Source of the DNA: Bacillota bacterium
Lineage (GTDB): Bacteria > Bacillota > Clostridia > Christensenellales > Aristaeellaceae
Length of the DNA: 64,000 nt
NCBI GenBank assembly: GCA_023413135.1
Contig: JAEZQK010000038.1
Span: 5,069 to 69,068 of the forward strand
Reading direction: 5' to 3'
Under the pieces are notes generated by a model. It saw only the letters and a program-made list of their open reading frames with translations, was not told where the DNA came from and did not search any database. Below, one piece after another: positions 44,329 through 53,408 of this stretch (the first letter of the stretch is position 1; every line of letters begins with the position of its first letter). A program made the position numbers and the translations under genes.

Positions 44329-44845
44329 CGAAATACCACCTTTCCAGCTTCGACCGTATCTTTTCCATTGCTGTTTTCAACCGCAACTGTACGGCGGGTT
44401 TGGAAAGGCGGAGGATTTTCCCTACATCCTCCATAGTCATATCCTGATAGTGGGATAAAAGCACAACTTCCTTATGCCTTGCGGGCAGACCCATGATGGC
44501 TTTAAGCAGCTCCCTCCTTTGCCCGGCCAATGCAGCCAAGGAGAGATTGGGCAGCTCCATTGCTTTATACCTGCCGATGGAACGCAGCCGCCCGGCACGC
44601 CAGTATTTCCTGCATATATGAACGGCAATGCGCATCAAACATGCCTTTTCGCCAGCCGCCGCATTATCCTTGAGCAAAACCATATGATGATGCGCTTTGA
44701 GAAAGGCTTCCTGCGTGGCTGCCTCAGCCAGCGCGACATCATTAAGATAGATGATGGACATACGCAATATTGTGGTTGCGTACAGGTCCAGCCACTTCTC
44801 AAAGCGGGCATCGCGATCATTGCTATCCATCAAAGCACAGTCCAT
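44321..44845 (-). CDS. ECF RNA polymerase sigma factor
   Basis: 174 residues. Region 2 (about 15-85): LAEAATQEAFLKAHHHMVLL and KACLMRIAVHICRKYWRAG. Region 4 (about 115-165): LPARHKEVVLLSHYQDMTME then DVGKILRLSKPAVQLRLKTA. GGGGTGG lies upstream of the ATG at 44845. Its partner is the 68-residue membrane protein. An ECF-like promoter lies 22 bp upstream, so it likely controls itself. Confidence 0.9.
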   Translation of the reverse strand: MDCALMDSNDRDARFEKWLDLYATTILRMSIIYLNDVALAEAATQEAFLKAHHHMVLLKDNAAAGEKACLMRIAVHICRKYWRAGRLRSIGRYKAMELPNLSLAALAGQRRELLKAIMGLPARHKEVVLLSHYQDMTMEDVGKILRLSKPAVQLRLKTAMEKIRSKLERWYFDE

Positions 44846-44866
44846 CTATTTACCACCCCATATGAA

Positions 44867-44893
44867 TAGACGAAAGAAATGGGAGGATTGCCC
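44867..44893 (-). promoter_or_regulatory. ECF-type autoregulatory promoter
   Basis: On the minus strand GGGCAA (44888-44893), 15 bp, CGTCTA (44867-44872), identical in both hexamers and spacing to the promoter at 42139. Confidence 0.55.
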
Positions 44894-44960
44894 AATTGTT
44901 GCAAAAATAATGTGAAATTTTTTGAAAAGCAAAATTTACAATCTGTTGGAAATTTTCTTA

Positions 44961-45010
44961 TTGACGAAGGCATTGGACCGTGATAAAGTCGTATTAAGCG
45001 TTTGCTTAAT
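44961..45010 (+). promoter_or_regulatory. BlaI promoter with palindromic operator
   Basis: TTGACG (44961-44966), 17 bp, TAAAGT (44984-44989). The expected start of transcription falls in a palindrome, ATTAAGC-GTTT-GCTTAAT (44993-45010), a good autoregulatory operator. It differs from the site before the other BlaI gene. Confidence 0.6.
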
Positions 45011-45031
45011 CTTTTGAACGGGCGTGAGCAT

Positions 45032-45403
45032 ATGCCTTCTGAAAAAACCTTTTCCCCCACGGATGTGGAATGGAAGCTGATGCAGTCCCTTTGGAAGCTT
45101 GGGAGACCGACGATCCGTGAAGTGGTGGATGATGTGAAGGAAACCGGCTGGACGGTCCATGCCGTGATTTCCTTCCTTGGCCGCATGGCGGCAAAGGGCA
45201 TGGTGTTTATCGAGGAAACGCGGCCCAAGCGGTACCGTGCGCTGGTGGAAAAGGATGCGATGCTCCGCAAGGAAACCCACGCGCTGCTGAACAAGGTGTA
45301 CGGCGGCGACCTGATGCTGATGGTCACCAACGCGGTGCATTCCGCCGATTTGACGGAGGATGAAATCAATGAACTGATCGGGATCCTGAAAAAAGGCAGG
45401 TGA
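45032..45403 (+). CDS. BlaI/MecI-family transcriptional repressor
   Basis: 123 residues from the ATG at 45032; an upstream in-frame start lies within the operator and is unlikely. The winged helix shows TDVEWKLMQSLWKLGRPTIR and GWTVHAVISFLGRMAAKGMV. It is the second BlaI gene in the window and overlaps its M56 partner by a few bases. It should be cleaved when the M56 sensor is activated, freeing the operon. Confidence 0.88.
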   Translation: MPSEKTFSPTDVEWKLMQSLWKLGRPTIREVVDDVKETGWTVHAVISFLGRMAAKGMVFIEETRPKRYRALVEKDAMLRKETHALLNKVYGGDLMLMVTNAVHSADLTEDEINELIGILKKGR

Positions 45404-45408
45404 CCGGG

Positions 45409-47184
45409 ATGGCGACGGTTTTAGAAATCACCAGCCAAAGCGCGCTTTTGATCCTTGTCCTGTTTGCCCTGCGGCCTGTGTTCAAAAGAACGCTGGACGC
45501 GCGCTTTAGGTATGCGCTGTGGCTTTTGCCCGCCCTGCGCCTGATGGTGCCTGTATCGGTCCAAAGCACCGTGAGCCTTTGGAACATCGTAAGGCCCGCA
45601 CCGCCTGCCGGGATGGCCGCGTCAGGCCTTGGAGCAGCGGCGCAGGGACCGCCGCCCGCCATTGGAACCATCTCCCATTCCCTGCCGGCTGTTTCGCCGG
45701 TTTTGAATGCATCATCCCAAGGGAGCGCATCCATTGACTGGGCGCAGCTTTTGCCCAACCTTTTAATGGCCGTCTGGATTCTGGGAAGCCTTACCGCCTT
45801 CACGCTGCTGATTGTAAAGAACATCCGCTTTTCCAAAAGCCTCCGGGGCGCCAAAAAGATCCCCGCGAATATCCCATTGCCGGTATTGCAGGCGGATATG
45901 CTATCCTCCCCCTGCCTGATGGGGCTTTTCCGCCCGCGCATTATCGTCACGCCGGTGGCAGTACAGTCCGAACCATTGCTTGACATGGTGCTCCGCCATG
46001 AATGGACGCACTACCGCCACCGCGATTCCCTGTGGACGGCGCTGCGCGGGATGCTGCTGTGCATTTGGTGGTGGAACCCGCTGGTCTGGCTGGCGGCGCA
46101 TGTAAGCCGCGAAGACTGCGAGGTGGCCTGCGACGAAGCGGTAATCAGCAAAATGTCCTTGGAGGACCGGCAAAGATATGGCATGAGCCTGATCGCGCTC
46201 CTTGGAAAAAAGCCCTGCGCATCGTCCCTTCTGCATACGACCACTGCCATGCACGGCAGCAAACGTGCCATGAAAGAGAGGATCACCATGATCGCCCACT
46301 GGAAAAGCAAAAGGCGCACCGTAACCGTATGCGCCGCGTTGTGTATTGCGCTGCTGGTGCCCTTCATTTGCACATCGGCCGCCGGGCAGGCCGGGGAACA
46401 AACCGCCCCATTGGCGGACATCACCGGCGGGAATGCGAATGCGCAGGATGATGGGTATATAGCTGAAGTTTATTCCCGGTATTTTGATGAGAAGGCCCGC
46501 ATGCTATTGAGGCTTGGCGAGTATGACGCCTGGTCGGTTGAAGACAAGGCGGCGCTGGACATGATCCTGGTAGACGGCGGCGCCATTTCACCAGACAACG
46601 TGATCTACCATTCGCTTCCGGGCAAAGAGGATGTCTCAAAGGATATAGCGCGCCGCCTTGCCGAAGAGACCATCGCGCAGCATTTTGAAATCGGCCAGGG
46701 CGAGCTTGCCGCGTGGAATGTTCAGTATACATTTTACCAATTGCAGAGCACCACGGAGTGGCACCTTTTGTTCCTGCCCCCGGACAAGAATCCAAACGGG
46801 CCTTACGATACATACCTGGTTAAAATCGAATCCCCCTCCGGCAAAGTGTTTTTCTTTCAATCGGAGGAGCGGGACGACCGCACATTCGGCGGGGAAGACG
46901 AAATCCTGCCAGGCCCCGATGAAATTTCCGAAGAGGATGCCATTGCAATCGCCACCAAGGTGGTGATGGATACCTTCGCACAAAAGCACGGCTTGACGGA
47001 AGACATCATAAAAGTCTTTACCCCGGCCGCCGGGATTTTGATAGACGAGAAGCTTGGGCGCGTCTGGATGGTCAACTTTGTGGCCAGCGACCTGGTAATG
47101 CAAAATTACTTTCCCACGTTCTCCATCACTCTCTCCGCTGCCAGCGGGGAAGTTCTGGCAACCGATGACGCCGCCAACGGATAA
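45409..47184 (+). CDS. M56-family membrane metallopeptidase sensor with anti-sigma-type ectodomain
   Basis: 591 residues from the ATG at 45409 (AGGTGA upstream; a GTG at 45400 is also possible). Membrane helices at about 7-25, 33-50 and 113-135; zinc motif HEWTH at 197-201 and CEVACDEAV downstream; another helix near 305-325. The extracytoplasmic tail contains AWSVEDKAALDMILVDGGAI and a collinear region matching the ectodomain of the anti-sigma-like proteins at 2715 and 40197 (WTVEDQAWYSQLMVDMG), then a PepSY-like end (EEDAIAIATKVV, ITLSAASGEVLATDD). The same sensor domain therefore serves two signalling designs. Confidence 0.83.
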   Translation: MATVLEITSQSALLILVLFALRPVFKRTLDARFRYALWLLPALRLMVPVSVQSTVSLWNIVRPAPPAGMAASGLGAAAQGPPPAIGTISHSLPAVSPVLNASSQGSASIDWAQLLPNLLMAVWILGSLTAFTLLIVKNIRFSKSLRGAKKIPANIPLPVLQADMLSSPCLMGLFRPRIIVTPVAVQSEPLLDMVLRHEWTHYRHRDSLWTALRGMLLCIWWWNPLVWLAAHVSREDCEVACDEAVISKMSLEDRQRYGMSLIALLGKKPCASSLLHTTTAMHGSKRAMKERITMIAHWKSKRRTVTVCAALCIALLVPFICTSAAGQAGEQTAPLADITGGNANAQDDGYIAEVYSRYFDEKARMLLRLGEYDAWSVEDKAALDMILVDGGAISPDNVIYHSLPGKEDVSKDIARRLAEETIAQHFEIGQGELAAWNVQYTFYQLQSTTEWHLLFLPPDKNPNGPYDTYLVKIESPSGKVFFFQSEERDDRTFGGEDEILPGPDEISEEDAIAIATKVVMDTFAQKHGLTEDIIKVFTPAAGILIDEKLGRVWMVNFVASDLVMQNYFPTFSITLSAASGEVLATDDAANG

Positions 47185-47439
47185 AGGTAAACATCACGGC
47201 ACATTTCTCAAAACGAAAATTCCAGCAGTAATCCTTTCTCGCCCCGGAAATGCTCAGGTTGTTGGCCTCCATCTCGCAATTTGCGGATCTTCAAAAAAGC
47301 CACGCACCGCGTTGGTCACGGGGCGCGTGGGGTCCGCTTGTGATCCTTTTCGGCAGGAGGCTGTCACCGCAGGTGACTGGAGGAGTTCCACCCAGGAATC
47401 AACAGGTACTATTTTCAGGGCAGTTGAACCCGTCAACCC

Positions 47440-48498
47440 TCAAATGACTTCCAGATCATCCCGGCTTCCCAGTGCGGGATGCTGTACCGCTGGCGAATCC
47501 TGGTACCAATAGGCCACGGAGGCGATATCATCCTGCCCCGGCAGATACCTGCCGCCGCTGCGCCAGCCCAGCGCCTGAATGGTGACACGGATATCCTGGG
47601 CAAAGCAGATGGGATCTTTTAAATGCCAGCGGTACATGCCAAAGCGCGTTTGGGAGCGGTAAAGCCCGTCGGGGCGGATCACCTGGCACAATCCCGCGTA
47701 GGGGGTACAGTATTCCTGGTATTGATGCGTCACCTTGTTTTCAAAATTGTAGGAGCCGCAGAAGTAGTCCTCCGTACCCGTGCCGCAGATGGTGGGGAAT
47801 TCCTTGTCCCCGTCCAGATAAAACTTGATCTCCCCTTCGCCCCACCAGCCGTTGTTGTTCACACCCCAGGCAAGGTAGGTGCCTGCATACCGGCCCTTTC
47901 CCTGAACGCCATCCAAAATGGTATAGACGGATTGATAAGGCAGCGGATTCACCCGCCGGAACTGGGCCGAAAAATACCCTGCATCCTCCGGCACCTCGGT
48001 CAGCCCATAGGTGATTTGATAATAGATGACCACCTGGTCGTCATTGCGGTTTTCCAGCGTTACCCGGCACCGCTTCCGGAAAGGCATAGGCCAGTAGCAG
48101 TTGAAAGCACTGCCAGGATTGACGCACACCGCCAGGGAAGAAACCGGGGCAAACTCACCCCAGCCGCAGGCAAAAAAGTCCCCCACCGGGCATTCCACCG
48201 CCGGGGTCTCTTCGCCATCCCAGTAAATCCGCAAAATCTGGTTGCGCCATACCCCGGTGCACGTCATCCAGATATGCTGGATGATCCCCGGCCCTGTCAC
48301 ATCCATCAACTCCGCAACTTCACCGGACTTTACGTAAATATAAGGATCCAGCTTCCAGCCGATTCCCAGGTCCCTTGCCTGATGGGAAGCGACACCTTCC
48401 CCCGGCTTGGCCATGCCGCCCATGCCCTTGCCGCCCGTTCTGTTCTCGGGGCATACGGAGCGTGTTTCCATCTTGCTGATCCTGAATATATCCTCCAT
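47440..48498 (-). CDS. DUF2961 / GH172-family protein
   Basis: 352 residues; the ATG at 48498 has GAAAGGA upstream. Landmarks of DUF2961: GPGIIQHIWMTC, GDFFACGWGEFAPVSSLAV, NNGWWGEGEIKFYLDGDKEF and GTGTEDYFCGSYNF. GH172 members act on fructo- or arabinofuranosyl linkages. There is no signal peptide, so it works in the cytosol. It follows the LacI gene by 24 bp and is probably co-transcribed and controlled by it. The 255-bp gap to the M56 gene holds no gene that I can support. Confidence 0.8.
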   Translation of the reverse strand: MEDIFRISKMETRSVCPENRTGGKGMGGMAKPGEGVASHQARDLGIGWKLDPYIYVKSGEVAELMDVTGPGIIQHIWMTCTGVWRNQILRIYWDGEETPAVECPVGDFFACGWGEFAPVSSLAVCVNPGSAFNCYWPMPFRKRCRVTLENRNDDQVVIYYQITYGLTEVPEDAGYFSAQFRRVNPLPYQSVYTILDGVQGKGRYAGTYLAWGVNNNGWWGEGEIKFYLDGDKEFPTICGTGTEDYFCGSYNFENKVTHQYQEYCTPYAGLCQVIRPDGLYRSQTRFGMYRWHLKDPICFAQDIRVTIQALGWRSGGRYLPGQDDIASVAYWYQDSPAVQHPALGSRDDLEVI

Positions 48499-48522
48499 TG
48501 GTCGATTCAGTCCTTTCATCTA

Positions 48523-49527
48523 TTATACGCACCTGATACAGGATTCGCGGCAAATGAGCTCCAGGTCCAACGCGACTTCCATCACGTTGCCATCCGCGTT
48601 CTCAATCAATTGCATCATGATCGCAGCGCCTTCCGACCCGATCTTGCGCTTGCTCTTGCGAATGGTCGTCAAGGAGGGGATCAGATAGGTGCTGAATTCC
48701 ATATCATCGAACCCCATTACCGAAATATGGTCGGGCGCAGGCTTCATATTGGCCGCACACGCCTTCAGCACACCGACTGCGGTAAGGTCGTTGGCCGCGA
48801 AGATCGCCGTTGGCGGGTTCGGCAGGGCCAGCAGTTCTTCGGTCGCGGTCAAGCCGGTTTCGGGCTGGAAGTTGCCCTGCTTCAAATACTCCTTGACAAA
48901 GGGGATATTGTGCTGCTTCAAGGCGCTCAGGTATGCGGAGCAGCGGAGCCTGGTGGATACGATGTCGCCGGGGCCTTGAATGTGCGCAATGCGGGTATGC
49001 CCAAGGGATATCAAGTATTCCATCCCCATCAATACGCCCTTGTGCTCATTGGCATATACGCAGGATACGCCTATGTCCGAAGTATTTCTGTTAAGCACTG
49101 CAAAGGGCACATTCAGGCTTGCCAGCTGCATAATGATTTCCATATCCGATTCCATCAAATAAACGAACATGATCCCGTCAAAATGAATGCTGGCGATCAG
49201 GTTATCCAAGGTCTGCATGGATTTGACCTTGCGGTAAACCAATGTGTACCTGCCTGGAAGCACGGAGTTGATGCCATCCATGATCTCATAGGAGAAGGAG
49301 GCCGGATACGAGGCGATACCCTCGGAAACCAAAAGCAAAATGTTGCCCGACTGGCTTGCCACCAGGTTTTTGGCCGCCATGTTGGGAACATAGTGCATCT
49401 CTTCGGCTATTTTTTTGATCCGCTTCCGCGTTTTTTCCGCGATTAGGGGGTTATCATTCAGCGCACGCGATACCGTGGTATGCGATACTTTTGCAACATG
49501 CGCGATATCCAGTATCGTAACAGCCAT
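48523..49527 (-). CDS. LacI-family transcriptional regulator
   Basis: 334 residues from the ATG at 49527. The N-terminal helix-turn-helix (TILDIAHVAKVSHTTVSRAL, residues 4-23) with hinge helix NMAAKNLVASQ is followed by a periplasmic-binding-like effector domain (IMFVYLMESD, GHTRIAHIQG, PTAIFAANDLTAVGVL, ISVMGFDDMEF). It likely represses the sugar operon starting at 57973 through the two operators at 58111 and 58257. The effector would be a sugar from the substrate of that operon. Confidence 0.88.
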   Translation of the reverse strand: MAVTILDIAHVAKVSHTTVSRALNDNPLIAEKTRKRIKKIAEEMHYVPNMAAKNLVASQSGNILLLVSEGIASYPASFSYEIMDGINSVLPGRYTLVYRKVKSMQTLDNLIASIHFDGIMFVYLMESDMEIIMQLASLNVPFAVLNRNTSDIGVSCVYANEHKGVLMGMEYLISLGHTRIAHIQGPGDIVSTRLRCSAYLSALKQHNIPFVKEYLKQGNFQPETGLTATEELLALPNPPTAIFAANDLTAVGVLKACAANMKPAPDHISVMGFDDMEFSTYLIPSLTTIRKSKRKIGSEGAAIMMQLIENADGNVMEVALDLELICRESCIRCV

Positions 49528-49668
49528 CAATAATTCACCCGTTCGTTGCGATTCTTTCTTGCATATTACTATATTTTGGGAAGGACATCAAGCCTTAATA
49601 TGGACGAGACAGGGCCAACGCATTTAAATCCCTATTTCCCCCATTGGCCAGCATCCTTCTCTTTGGGT

Positions 49669-49770
49669 CCAGGGCCCGAAGGCCCTGGTCGTTTTAAGGG
49701 GGATATGGAGAGTGCAGGGGGGAGTTAAGGGGGGAAATCGAAATCCCCCCTACTCCCTCCTGCCCCTCCG
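49669..49770. repeat. hairpin and G-rich inverted repeat region
   Basis: CCAGGGCC-CGAA-GGCCCTGG (49669-49688) is a perfect stem-loop. It is followed by a G-run/C-run inverted repeat around AGGGGGGA and TCCCCCCT (about 49705-49770). The second dispersed-repeat copy (CGGAGTCCTTGGAAACCTTA) is at 49808. No gene lies in 49528-49852; the structure separates LacI from the upstream operon and may end its transcription. Confidence 0.5.
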
Positions 49771-49852
49771 CCTATCCTATTGCCGCCACTGGCGGCGGCT
49801 AGGCTGCGGAGTCCTTGGAAACCTTAGTCTTCAAAATCCAAATAACAAGTTA

Positions 49853-50475
49853 TTAATGCGGTTGCCCTGTATGCTCCAGCGCCCGCAACACTTTATCTAC
49901 AATATCGTCATCCGTCAAATGATAATGCCTAAGAAGCGACTCGCTGTCATGGGCCGACTGACCGAAAACATCCCCTATGGCAACGGCCTCCATCGGCAAA
50001 TGGTCGTTTCGCAGCGCCCAGGAGACGGCGGAGCTCAAGCCCCCGATCACCGAATGCTCCTCCGCTGTAACGACTGCGCGGACGCCTGTTAAAAGGGCTC
50101 GTATAGCCGCCTCGTCCAGGGGCTTCAGGCAGGGAACATTGATCACCCGGGCGCTTACATGCTGCTTAGCAAGCTTTTCCGCCGCGCACAAAGCCGCATG
50201 CACCATGGTGCCGCAGGCAAGGACCGCTGCATCGCCGCCTTCCTTCATGACGGCTGGGGCAATGGGATCGGGGTTTTCCCCGGTAATCTCCGGAATATCA
50301 TTTCTGGACACCCGCAAATACATAGGACCGGGGGTGTTGACCATAAAGCGCATCATGGCGCGAAGCTGCGGCACACCGGCCGGCACAAGCACCGTCATAT
50401 TCGGGATGGCCCGATCATACAGGCCACATCCCTGCGAAGCTGATTGGCCTTTTTTTGCAGCTCAACCGCATTCAT
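49853..50475 (-). pseudogene. second split-transketolase pair, fused by internal deletion
   Basis: From the ATG at 50475 the frame reads NAVELQKKANQLRRDVACMI, the start of a transketolase N-terminal subunit, then stops at 50395. From about 50422 another frame reads LYDRAIPNMTVLVPAGVPQL and continues to 49853 as the last 180 residues of a C-terminal subunit. Roughly 1.2 kb, namely most of the N-terminal subunit and the first third of the C-terminal one, are missing. The junction lies in GATGTGGCC (50422-50430), which fits both partners. Confidence 0.8.
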
Positions 50476-51805
50476 GGTACTTATTCACTTCCTGCTTCTC
50501 AATGACCAATACATAGTCTGGCTCGCCGTTTTCCAGGGGAAGGATATACTGTTCCCCAGACACATTGCCTTCCATAATCGTCAGGTATGCGCCGGTGCGC
50601 ACGTCAAACCAGCTCACCCTTTTAGGCCCGTCCACCACGTTCAGGTTTACCTTGAAGGGCATCGGCTCGGGCACATAGGCCAGGGCAAAATCCCGGTCCT
50701 TGGAGACCGCCGCCGGTATGTACGTGCCGTCGCTTCCGTTACCGTATGTGATCACCTTTGCTTCAAAGTCGGGAACGAGCTTGTAAAACGGGAATTTTTC
50801 AAACAGCGCCCGCATGTGCCTAAGCTGCCACGCGCCAGGCAAATCCATGGCCTTGCGCCAGTCCATATCCGTATCCCGGGTTTTGAGCGTGCCTTCCCGG
50901 TAGAAATTCCACACGCACCTGCAGCCGTAGGTATGCCCGGCCGCGCCTGAAAGCATGGAATTGTACGCCGCCTTGCGCACCTGGTGGGCGTCAATGCGCC
51001 GGCCATGGGGCGGTTTCACCTGCGGGAACTGGTTGAAGTATTCATGGCTGTACTCATAGCGGCATTCGCCGTCCAGCGTAGGCTTTTTTTGCGCGCCTGT
51101 CTTTACATAATCGCGGTAGGTATAGATATAATTGGGGCGGTCGATCTTCGTACCCGTCTGCAGCATATAAAAATCCAGCCATTCCTCATTGGGCAGCCAG
51201 TGCGAGCAGCTGAACTGGTCAGCGTCCGGCTCGGGGGCAGGGTGATAGGTGATCAGGTGCGCGCCCTCGTCGCCTTTTTTGATCCCCTTTGCCATGCTGC
51301 GCCAGATGGCAACCAGGTCCTCCGTATAGGGGTTCCGGTCACCGCCAAGCACCCAGATCAGATTGGGGGATTCTTTGTACCGCTTTCCTAGGAACTCGCC
51401 ATACACAAAAGCGTTCTCCACAGTAAAGCACCGGGGACCCTTGCCATACTTTTGCAGGCCCACAAATTCCCCCCAGGTGGGCAAAAGGCCAACGATAAGG
51501 CCGATCTCTTCCGCGCTCTTTATAATCTTATCCACATATTGGAAAAACTTCTCGTTGGGCCTGGTAGGATCCCAGTCGATCAGCGCCAGGTCGCCATATT
51601 GATTTTCGTCATTTTCATCAGGATTGACCTCGCTGAGAAGAACGGGCATGAAAACGGTAAACCCCTGCTCCTTGCGTTTTTTCATATAACGCTCGGCTTC
51701 TTCAAGCGTCGTATCATAAAAGAACCGCCAGGCGGTATCGGCAAGGTAAAAAAAAGGATTCCCGTTATCGTCCAGAAGATAGCATTTGTTGTCACTGACG
51801 CGCAT
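50462..51805 (-). CDS. DUF4038-type glycoside hydrolase, apiosidase-like (GH140)
   Basis: 447 residues. The N-terminal part has the DUF4038 hallmarks FFYLADTAWRFFYDTTLEEA, YMKKRKEQGFTVFMPVLLSE, LIWVLGGDRNPY and LDGECRYEYS of the TIM-barrel apiosidase-like family. A C-terminal beta domain ends near 440. GH140 founders release apiose from plant pectin side chains. No signal peptide, so imported oligosaccharides are the likely substrate. It follows the binding-protein gene in the same operon. The exact sugar is inference. Confidence 0.75.
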   Translation of the reverse strand: MRVSDNKCYLLDDNGNPFFYLADTAWRFFYDTTLEEAERYMKKRKEQGFTVFMPVLLSEVNPDENDENQYGDLALIDWDPTRPNEKFFQYVDKIIKSAEEIGLIVGLLPTWGEFVGLQKYGKGPRCFTVENAFVYGEFLGKRYKESPNLIWVLGGDRNPYTEDLVAIWRSMAKGIKKGDEGAHLITYHPAPEPDADQFSCSHWLPNEEWLDFYMLQTGTKIDRPNYIYTYRDYVKTGAQKKPTLDGECRYEYSHEYFNQFPQVKPPHGRRIDAHQVRKAAYNSMLSGAAGHTYGCRCVWNFYREGTLKTRDTDMDWRKAMDLPGAWQLRHMRALFEKFPFYKLVPDFEAKVITYGNGSDGTYIPAAVSKDRDFALAYVPEPMPFKVNLNVVDGPKRVSWFDVRTGAYLTIMEGNVSGEQYILPLENGEPDYVLVIEKQEVNKYHECG

Positions 51806-51883
51806 ATTGGCATCCTCCCTAGATTCATAAGGACCGGCCGGGAGGGCAAAGAGCGCTTTGCACTCCCGGCTCCATTAAATCGG

Positions 51884-53362
51884 TTACTTCTTGCTTTGGG
51901 CGTAGGCAGCCTCATATTCGGCAATGATCTGCTCGCCGCCCTCGTCAAACCACTGCTGGTGGATCGCCAAAAGGTCTTGCTCTGTAATGGCGCCCATGAT
52001 GTACTGGATGGAGGCGTCGTCGATCATCTGGTAAAGCTCGCTGCCCCGCTTCATGTTGGTTTCCGAGATGAATGCCATGGAGGGATCCCCAATGCAATAT
52101 TGTTCCATGGTCGCGTAATAGTAATTGCGCTTTTCCATTTCAGGCGCCGCGACGCCGCTTTCCGCATCCACCAGGGTAAACGGCTTCAAACGGCGCAGGA
52201 CATTCACCTCCGCATTGTAGCCGCTGGGGTCGATCATCTCCAGCTTTCCATCCTTGTTATAATCCGAATGGACGCCGGTCAGGCCCCATTGCATAAAGGT
52301 CTGCACTTCCTTGGCGGCAAGGCGCTCGAAGAAGGCCAGGACGCGCATGAGCTCCTCTTCGGTGGGAACGCTGCTCTTGGGGATCATGTAAATGCCGCTG
52401 ACGCCGGCGGAAGGGTACAGGCGGACGCCATGCCCATCGTCGATCACGGCATAGTCCATGTCATAGTTCGGGTTGATCCCCCGCAAAACCGGCACGCGCT
52501 CGGTAATCTGGGCAATATGCTGGATGGAAACGCCCACCTTGGACGCCTCGATCATTTCCTTTTGCTGCTGCTCGGTGATGCTTGCAAAATCAGGATTGGC
52601 CAGGCCTTCGTCATAGATCCGCTTGAGCCAGTTCAGCGTGGGCATATAGCTCTCATGCTTGAAGAAGGGAACAAATTTCCCATCCGCGGTTATTTCCCAA
52701 TTGTTGGGCCCGCCCATGATCAGCTGGATCTGCTCCGTGCTCAGGTTATTGCTGCTGTTCATAACAAGGCCATAGGTGTCGTCCGCACCGTTGCCGTCCG
52801 GATCGTCCTGCGTAAAGGCCCGGATAACCTCATACAGCTCATCCAGCGTCGTGGGCTTTTTGAGCCCCAGGTTTTCAAGCCAGTCGGAACGGTAGGTAAT
52901 GGCATGGAAAGGCAGTTCCAGGTTACGGGGCAGCGCGAATAGCTTGCCATCGATCTTGATGTTGTTTACAACCACTTCGTTCATGGACTTAAGGCGCGGG
53001 AAATCGCCCTTTTGAATGTAATCGGTCAATTCCCAGAATACGCCGGCCCGGGCGGCATTGATGATGTTGGCATTCTTGATGTCGGTGACCACGACAACGT
53101 CGGTCAGCGTGTTGGCCGCGATCATGGCGTTGATCTTTGTCATGTAGTCATTGGAGGGGATCCAGTTGCAGTCGATATCCGTTTGGGTCTTTTCCTCCAG
53201 AAACTTCATGGATGCGGAATCCGCCGGGGGCACTTCCGGCATGAAGTTGTCCAGTGAAATCGTCAGCTTGTAGTCATACTGCGGCGCCTCTTGCGCAAGC
53301 GCGGGAACCACGGCCAGGGCCATGACCGCCGCCAACATGGCGGCAAACAGTTTGCGAAGCAT
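51884..53362 (-). CDS. extracellular solute-binding protein of a sugar ABC importer
   Basis: 492 residues. Signal peptide (1-23, ending VVPALA) and a family 1 binding-protein fold with FLEEKTQTDIDCNWIPSNDY, LPRNLELPFHAITYRSDWLE and DPDGNGADDTYGL, like the LplA/YtcQ group for oligosaccharides. No lipobox cysteine is present, so anchoring is not by a lipid. It is the third gene of the importer cluster after two permeases; no ATPase is encoded nearby, so a shared MsmX-type ATPase is expected. Confidence 0.88.
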   Translation of the reverse strand: MLRKLFAAMLAAVMALAVVPALAQEAPQYDYKLTISLDNFMPEVPPADSASMKFLEEKTQTDIDCNWIPSNDYMTKINAMIAANTLTDVVVVTDIKNANIINAARAGVFWELTDYIQKGDFPRLKSMNEVVVNNIKIDGKLFALPRNLELPFHAITYRSDWLENLGLKKPTTLDELYEVIRAFTQDDPDGNGADDTYGLVMNSSNNLSTEQIQLIMGGPNNWEITADGKFVPFFKHESYMPTLNWLKRIYDEGLANPDFASITEQQQKEMIEASKVGVSIQHIAQITERVPVLRGINPNYDMDYAVIDDGHGVRLYPSAGVSGIYMIPKSSVPTEEELMRVLAFFERLAAKEVQTFMQWGLTGVHSDYNKDGKLEMIDPSGYNAEVNVLRRLKPFTLVDAESGVAAPEMEKRNYYYATMEQYCIGDPSMAFISETNMKRGSELYQMIDDASIQYIMGAITEQDLLAIHQQWFDEGGEQIIAEYEAAYAQSKK

Positions 53363-53408
53363 TGTTTTTCCTCCCTTTTCGTATGTAAAATGAATAAGGA
53401 TACCCGGG

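Noticed and set aside
47623..49446. Long plus-strand open frame of about 600 codons
   Set aside because: It lies wholly antisense to the DUF2961 and LacI genes, which have clear family motifs and ribosome sites; it has no recognisable domain.
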